Positions 57,680-64,000 of a DNA stretch of 64,000 nt are shown here, piece by piece. The notes under the pieces were generated by a model. It was not told where the DNA came from. It made no database searches and saw only the letters and a list, made by a program, of their open reading frames with translations. Position 1 is the first letter of the stretch, and each line of letters begins with the position of its first letter. A program made the position numbers and the translations under genes. This stretch comes from Gautieria morchelliformis (taxonomy: Eukaryota > Basidiomycota > Agaricomycetes > Gomphales > Gomphaceae): NCBI GenBank assembly GCA_015179125.1, contig WHVA01000004.1:186001-250000 (forward strand), given 5' to 3'.

Positions 57680-58160
57680 TAGGGTCTTGCGTACTTGCGT
57701 CTGACAGGTTGCTCGAGGGGGTCATGGGTTCATGGTGTTCCCACTGGGTTTTTTTATTGCCATGAGCTGCCAGCCCCCTGATCCTGCCCTGGATTTTCTC
57801 TACAGTACATGTATTCCTTTGACTTCCACTTAGCATACTTGTCATTCCACAGACTGTCTATGCACTCTCTTTTTGCAGGTGGGAACCTCACCAGACACCC
57901 ACCAATCTCCCCAAACCACTCACAAACATGCAAGGCCCCCGAAGGCCAACACAATTCAAATAATTTATGAAGAAAGTCAAATTTGAAAGGTCACAGAGTA
58001 TATATGTATCTACATGTTTTTGATGGTATGGGTTGGCCAGAGTGAGCAGATAGCCACATAAGTTGCCACATGTTACTTGGCTAGTGGGTCTGCATTGGAA
58101 TCATGGCTATGATGCATTAGCTTGGATGCTGTCATTAAGCCTCTGCCATTCTTCCAGATC
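57680..58160. repeat. 3' flank of U7
   Basis: Same as 35331-35816. No gene seen. Confidence 0.65.
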
Positions 58161-59974
58161 CTACTGAACCATTACATAACCAGTGCCTGAATGAGATGCT
58201 AACTGCTCACTGGAAGCGATCTGCCCAGCCATTTCTACATCTCCAGGACATCCGGTCTTGTGAGGAAACTCATCCAAATCTATCCCGGCTAACCCAGCCT
58301 CTTCAGGTGGCTTCTGGCCTTCCTGATCAGCCACATTGTCCTCCAAATTCTCAGCATTAAAATCCTCCTGGCTCAAGTGAGGGTTCCCAAGTTCAGCCAC
58401 TATAGCATTGTGAACACTTTGCCTGGCTGCTTGGAAGCTAGAAAATGAAAGAGAGGGTAATGAGGGGCTGTTAAGTCGACTGTGTCTCTCTTTGAGAGTT
58501 AGGTGAAAGCGGCAGATGATAATTGTTGACATGCTGTATGTGCACTGTTAGTACAATCACATGTTCTTCTTAAATTGCTGAGATGATACCTGTTCTGAAA
58601 AGTGCCTATGACAGGACTAAGGCTTGGCTTTGTACCACGAACCAGCTGAGATTAGCTATTTTTATGTTATGATCAATGTCTTACATACCCTCAATACCTG
58701 AAATGTAAAAGAAGACCAAGTAAGCTCTCAATGCTCAACAGGTTTATAAGTAAGCATACCTTTCCTGTGACAGCACTAGTCAAAGTAATTGTAAGTACAA
58801 ATCTGAATATGTATCAGATATATGAAATATGATAGGTATATTATCCCTACCCATATCTGACAAAGCCTTATCTGTATATTAGTGATATGTCCATACATAT
58901 AAGCAATATAATGTATGCTCACCTTGGTAAATCATTAGACTAATGAGAGATTTCTTATCCCAAATCTCACCTTTCCACCAAAGTCTCAGTGCTTGAATTG
59001 AGCTCAGGATGGTTACTATCACAACTCCAGTCTCAAAAAGGATTATAGTAGCATTGTGAATGGTAAGCACTGTCAAGGTATTCAGACACAATTTGGGCCA
59101 ATACAGACCCCTAGATCTTACATCTGAAGAAATTGTTAGTATACCTCTAGGCAGAAATCCTTAGTCATTACTTACAAATTGAATGTATTAAGTTGTGAAA
59201 TAGTGAGATTGCAGTTGTCAAAAAACAGACCCGTAATATATCCAGTGAAGTGAATTTATGCTATTTATACAATGTTTGAACAGGGACATACCACTTCAAA
59301 GATAATAGAACTAAGACCAAGCAGCCCAAGAAAATTCAAAACTCTTTGATTCTGAAGGGAAATAGCATAGGTGCGCGTTAACAGAAGGCCTAGGGAATAA
59401 AATGTGTTGACCCTTGTACTTGACAAATATAGGGGTATAATCACTCACCCTGTACTCCAATCTGAGTAGGAACATGTAAAACAGAAGCTAGGTGGGTTAG
59501 AGTATTACATGTCCTTTGAACATATGAGTCTCTGGGTTGCTTCTTCATAAAGAATGCAAGTCATACTAGATACTCGTTCTAATCAGTAACGGTGTTACGC
59601 ACGAGAACGATAAACATAAAATACCTCAAGGGATATGTTAGAGAAATTGCCATATATGACAACAAGGTAAAAAACCATGGCCATGTAACGAGTGAATAAA
59701 TAGAGAATGGTGCCAATTTTGACGGTCTTGCACCAAATGTGCTTGATCTCAGAGGGCAGTGTGAGAAAAGTGTCGTAGATGAGCAGTGCTGTATAACAAG
59801 CTATGGAAATCGTGGAATTAGAGAGGGGCAATGTACGCATACCAAACATTGCGACGGCGGCAGAGCTGACCGCAAAGCTAGTTCAGGTAAGTTCTTCCAC
59901 GTCCCACTCAATGCGGTAAGTACGTACTGATCTGATAGCGCCTGGATTTCAGCCGAGGGGTCCGCCTGAGACAT
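58161..59974 (-). CDS. DUF6533-type membrane protein, copy G (U7)
   Basis: Exons inferred: 59928-59974 (MSQADPSAEIQALSDH), 59843-59877 (FAVSSAAVAMF), 59625-59800 (ACYTALLIYDTFLTLPSEIK, HIWCKTVKIGTILYLFTRYM, AMVFYLVVIYGNFSNISLE), then QPRDSYVQRTCNTLTHLASV (about 59455-59545), a TFYSLGLLLTRTYAISLQNQ exon (about 59290-59410), and NTLTVLTIHNATIILFETGV VIVTILSSIQALRLW (58920-59091). The hydrophilic tail with AELGNPHLSQEDFNAENLED is at 58161-58400. The acceptor before the TFYSLG exon is AA instead of AG, as in copy E. A TATATATAT box lies at 60057-60065, 83 bp upstream. Confidence 0.6.
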
Positions 59975-61165
59975 GATATAAGCAAGAAAATCTGGGATGC
60001 AGACGAGGGACTAAGTTGTAGCGATGTGGGGTTGGTGTAGCATATCGCGCAAGGTGTATATATATGATTCTCGCCATGGGTGCTGCCATGTCAACCGATA
60101 TTCACAACATCCCATTAGTGCCAATGCATGGGACAATGTGCAAGGTGGGCGGGTCTGATAGAAGAACGTCATGTGAAAATAATTAACACAAGGTCGAAGC
60201 ATCAGATAGAGTGATCATCTCGGACGAGTAATTGAGCCTTGGGTTCCTGCCAGGAACTGGTTATTATGTCCGCGGAATGGTCTCGAAAATGCATATAAAA
60301 CTTCCAAGCGCACTTGGAGCCAGTTGACTCCTCCAAGTGCGGTGTCAGCATAACGACACACGAAAACCAACTGCAATAAGGCTCACTGATGGCTATTAAG
60401 ATGAAGCAGATCCGGTGTGTTACTTATAAAGAAGGGAGGAAGCGCCAGATGATATGAGAGATCGGCTCCAGCGAAATGCCAAGAGTTTACATGTGTCTGT
60501 GATTCTAAAGCGACGTCGGATGATCTCTGCAGGCATACTAACTCGTGTCAATGTTACTGGATATAGCCACAGGGGAAATTTCTCATTTTGGCGGCATGGC
60601 CTGACGTGGGAAGAGGTCATATGAAGAGACCATCCAATTTCGACATGAGGCACAACGACATGGTAGCCGCGATATTGCGCATTCAGTGTACCCGCTGTGA
60701 CGGTGATGTAGAGCTGTGCCCGGTGCCCAGGAAATCCCAGGGCGATCTGCGACGTGTGTGTTGTTTTATATAGGGATATTATTAGAACGACGACAGTGCC
60801 ACCTAGCGAGAATAAACGGTATTGGTCGTCTGGCAGTTTTTGCAGTCATTCGCTAAGTCCGATCAGAAAAAATTGCAGCTCAATCATGTTAGCTCCCCTG
60901 GAACATCAGTAACTGGTTGGGTCCAGACTCAAATATAAACAACATTATCCACATACACAGCACACTCCCCTCGAATTTCGTAGACACCGGATACTGATAA
61001 CCCCGAGCGAGGTTTCGTGTGTGGATCAGGAACCCACCAAACAAAGACAAACATGCACACTCACTCGGCAGCACACTCACTCGGCAGTTACGAGCAACAT
61101 GACACGGACCCGGACACAGCCAACAAGCCCTGACGTCGTCATCACCGTTGCATGGTACGCACATG
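59975..61165. promoter_or_regulatory. Shared upstream region (U7) with TATA box
   Basis: Divergent intergenic region, closely similar to 37576-38760. TATATATAT at 60057-60065. An ACTCACTCGGCAG duplication lies at about 61058-61088. No gene supported. Confidence 0.5.
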
Positions 61166-62660
61166 TCATCCCTCTACTCCCTCATCTTTCACCGCATCAC
61201 GCGTTTTACCCGTCCACTCCAAACCCCAGTTCACCTCCCCTCACACGACACTACCGGCCTCCCCTCCCAGGCTTATCAACCACCGTCCTCTCCAGCGCAC
61301 GGACCTGAACTTCTGATGTTTCCAGCGTGTCTGCCAGTGGTGGTGTGGGTGTGTATGTGCCGGGAGAAAAGGCCGCAAGAGGAACGAGCGGAGTGTATGG
61401 TATTTCCCTTTGCATATAAACAGCCCGTCCATCCTGCATGATGCGTTGACGGCCTTCTGCCCCACGTCTCGCCATCATCCATCTGCCAGCATGACCCAGA
61501 CCCAGACACAAACACGGACCCTGGAGAGTCGGATGGTAGGTCCCGTTGCCCAGTCCCTCATGTCGCTTACCGAGCACCACTCGCTGCTCCCTAGACTCCA
61601 CCCTCCTCCCCCTCACGTCCTGCACGGCCCTCCCACCCCACAGCGGGCCCGACCCGCACGACCCACAAGCCCACCGCGACCCGGGGGCTTCTCCACGGAG
61701 GAAGCGCGCGCGCTGCCCATGCGAGGCATGTATGTGCGCGGGGTGAGCTCGAGAATAATCAGCACCTGGAGCGTGGGCGCGGCCGCGGCGCGTGGCGCGG
61801 GACGTCCGCGTGGTTTGGCTTACGTTTTTCGGCGGCGGCGGAGAAGGGGGCTCACGCGCACTCAAAGACGGGCGCACGTGCGATGACACCGATCCCCCCA
61901 GACGGCGGGAGTACTTCAAGGCGACCCCTGCGCGGGAGTTCAGACCCGACGCTGACCCCCAGTGTCATGTCGGCGGGGAGCGCGTGCGCGCGATTGGCGC
62001 GGCGGGGTCCGGGGACGAGCCTCCGCGAAGCGGCGCAGGGGGCTGGGGCTGGGTATGGAGAGCGCGACCGACGTCGATGTGTCTCGCCTGGTGGCCGCGT
62101 ACGCGACGCCCGTGAGCACGTGCGCGTGTCATCCCGCACATACCCGCACCCCCGCACACACACACCGCCGCCGCCGCCTACAACACCCACAGCTGCACCC
62201 GCAGCGCGCCCGCACACCCCCTTGGCCGTGCCCACCACCGCCGCCGCACCGCACCCTTGCCCTTATCCGCCCCCCTCCCAGATCCCCCCAAACCCCCCCA
62301 CCGCCACGCGAGCAAATGCACGAGCCGCGTCTTCGTGCACCCGCCCACCACGCCACTCGGGAACGGGAACGGGGAAGGACCCCCGCCCCATGTGGAACCC
62401 TCGCACATGCTCCCCCCGCCCCCGCCGCACGCGCTCGCCTACCTGGGCTCGCCGCACTCCCCGCGCCCGCATGCACACCGTGACCCGCCGCAGTACTTGA
62501 GCGCTAACGCAAACACAAACACAAGCACCACGCTCGCCTGCGCCCCGGGCTGTTACGGTCACGGGTCCTGGGCTGTGGCGTGCGGTGGGGCCTGGTGTGG
62601 GGATGACGAGTCTGGTGCCCGTGCGGTGGCATTAGGCGCATTTACCAAGGCTTGGGTGGG
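61166..62660 (+). CDS. GC-rich Pro/His-rich hypothetical gene, copy G (U7)
   Basis: Blocks: MSSLYSLIFHRITRFTRPLQ (from about 61164), PRRREYFKATPAREFRPDAD and HVGGERVRAIGAAGSGDEP (61890-62030), then a Pro-rich region and the best C-terminus of all copies, CTSRVFVHPPTTPLGNGNGE, HALAYLGSPHSPRPHAHRDP, PQYLSANANTNTSTTLACAP GCYGHGSWAV (62257-62580, one frame of 215 codons with neighbours). Unknown family. The upstream blocks need at least one intron or frameshift to be joined. Confidence 0.45.
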
Positions 62661-63010
62661 ATGTGTGCGTGTATGCGCATGGGGTATGAGGTATGCGCAC
62701 AGATGTAGTTCTGAGTCAGAATCAGTAGATCACTTTACCGCACTCGTTGTTTACCACACGCCGAAGTACTGGGTTTGTTCTTGTCCGATCACACGCAGGC
62801 CGCCACCGCCACATCTCGATAAGGAACGATCAGTACGCTTAGATTCTGACCCTGGCTACGCAATTCGAGCTCCTGACTCGGATCAGGGCTGCAGCGGAGC
62901 CTGATTTATGTACTAGCAAGACACAGCGCTGCCTGTTTTTGTTATGGCAGACGTACTGTAATTGGAACTTCGTGCAATGATGACTGCCAGTGATGATGCG
63001 GGGGAACTGG
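62661..63010. repeat. Internally deleted LINE tail and unit tail (U7)
   Basis: Jumps from the GC-rich gene end directly to the last RNase H codons (about 62700-62790) and the tail (62800-63010). The hairpin-bearing 3' UTR is deleted, unlike U2, U5 and U6. Confidence 0.6.
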
Positions 63011-64000
63011 CACGTGATGCGTCTGGATCCCGGATCCCGGGCTGCAACGACGCGCGTCACGCGACAAACAACCCCAAGGCAAATGGTGGAACGGGAGCGG
63101 CGCCACGACCCACGGTGCACATCAGGAACGGCCGGCGCCACTAGTAGGTCACGCCAACTACAGCTGACTCTAGGTTCAACGTAGCTCCACAGATGGTTCT
63201 GTGGCGAGTTGCCCGCACTGGGTAGACCTACTGCTTCCTACTATGCCTCTAGTAAGCCTCCACCTTCCCCAACCTTGACAAACTCGAGACGCCTCCTCGC
63301 TCACCCACTTCCCCTCGCCGTCGACCCTCCCAGAAAGGCCTGCATGAGTCCATTCGTGCGCTCTCCTCGCCCCGCCCTTCACAAACTATTTTTTCCGCCA
63401 GTGATACTCTTGAAGTGATGGGAACCCGGGATACTAGACAGGCAGCCCCTCACTCGACTCATGACTCGGAGTCGCGATGCATGATGCACGATGCAACCCG
63501 CGGTCCCGGACCTGGTCTGACGGCAGAGCACGCGCTGGCGTGCGTCTAACGGGGGACTTGTGTATTAGTCGACAATGTCTAATAAAGTGAGAAATACATG
63601 TGTACGGGCGTGTGGGTGGAGGAGGGGCTGAGAGTAGTGGCAAAGGTTATCTGCGAGTTTCCGTTTGATGTCAATTCCTGAGGGGCCTGAGATGTGAAGA
63701 ATACTATAGCGCGATGCCAGGAGTTTGAAGTGGAACAGAACATGTGTTGACACCGGTGTCGCCTGTGATAGTTGTGGTTTGCTCTGTGCCTTGTAGTGTA
63801 CTGTCCAAACCAAAGATGTCACCAAATGTCTCACTGCAGAAAGCGCCGGCACCTAAAAATCAGATGAAACGGAACTTGAGTTTCAGTACAAAACCAGCTA
63901 AAAATCAGTGCTTGAGCACTGATTTTTAGCCCCCGAAGCGTTCCCAGCCCCTTAGACCACAAACTGATTTCTAGTAGTGAAAATGTCCCACTTTGTACTG
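63011..64000. other. Unassigned sequence at right edge
   Basis: No recognised gene; short frames of 60-95 codons lack domains. It contains the perfect inverted repeat at 63897-63930. Confidence 0.4.
63897..63930. repeat. 34-bp inverted repeat
   Basis: Arms GCTAAAAATCAGTGCT (63897-63912) and AGCACTGATTTTTAGC (63915-63930) around TG. A partial copy CTAAAAATCAG is at 63853-63863. It could be a fold-back element end or a bidirectional terminator. Confidence 0.8.

Overview
The window looks like a repeat-rich accessory region of a basidiomycete nuclear genome. An Agaricomycete close to Rhizoctonia/Ceratobasidium is my best guess. The reasons are short GT-AG introns, several copies of a DUF6533-type fungal membrane protein, a FunK1-like kinase remnant, a tandem TKL-type kinase remnant, and Tad1-like LINE, Copia, Gypsy and hAT sequences. 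No rRNA, tRNA or CRISPR was seen. Most proteins were recognised by eye from motifs and no database was searched. Nearly every long reading frame is transposon-derived, broken or repeated; the best preserved non-transposon gene is a multi-exon hypothetical at 31705-33390.

Layout. 1-4212 is a LINE (copy 1, minus strand) that runs off the left edge and is inserted into the ORF2 of a second LINE (copy 2, 4213-6699). 6700-8410 is a decayed Copia pol. The rest is dominated by seven copies of one complex segmental unit (U1-U7), separated and interrupted by transposons. In the U7 orientation the order is: a flanking ORF fragment (+), a DUF6533 gene (-), a shared upstream region with a conserved TATA box, a GC-rich Pro/His-rich gene (+), the 3' end of a LINE in antisense with a conserved hairpin, and an AT-rich tail. 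The copies are U1 8411-12320 (inverted), U2 12640-17930, U3 18770-24540 (inverted), U4 27330-29300 (inverted, no DUF6533 gene), U5 35331-43080, U6 50282-56200 and U7 56201-63010.

Comparing the copies exposes clean insertions with target-site duplications: a 740-bp solo LTR in U1, a 489-bp solo LTR in U4, and in U6 a 906-bp TRIM-like element with identical 126-bp LTRs plus a 744-bp Harbinger-like MITE. A 563-bp hAT-type MITE lies at 29801-30363. Between units are an OXA1 fragment, a proline-rich minisatellite, the hypothetical gene, a FunK1-like pseudogene, a poly(A)-tailed insertion, a LINE RNase H fragment beside a Gypsy gag fragment, a broken hAT transposase gene and a permuted kinase fragment.

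The most striking signal is inside the U6 TRIM-like element. Its roughly 450-bp interior holds about 16 small hairpins with a nearly constant 9-nt loop (CTACCGAAA and close variants), closed by stems whose sequence differs but stays complementary. The LTRs of the same element carry a perfect 28-bp palindrome built from CRE-like TGACGTCA motifs.
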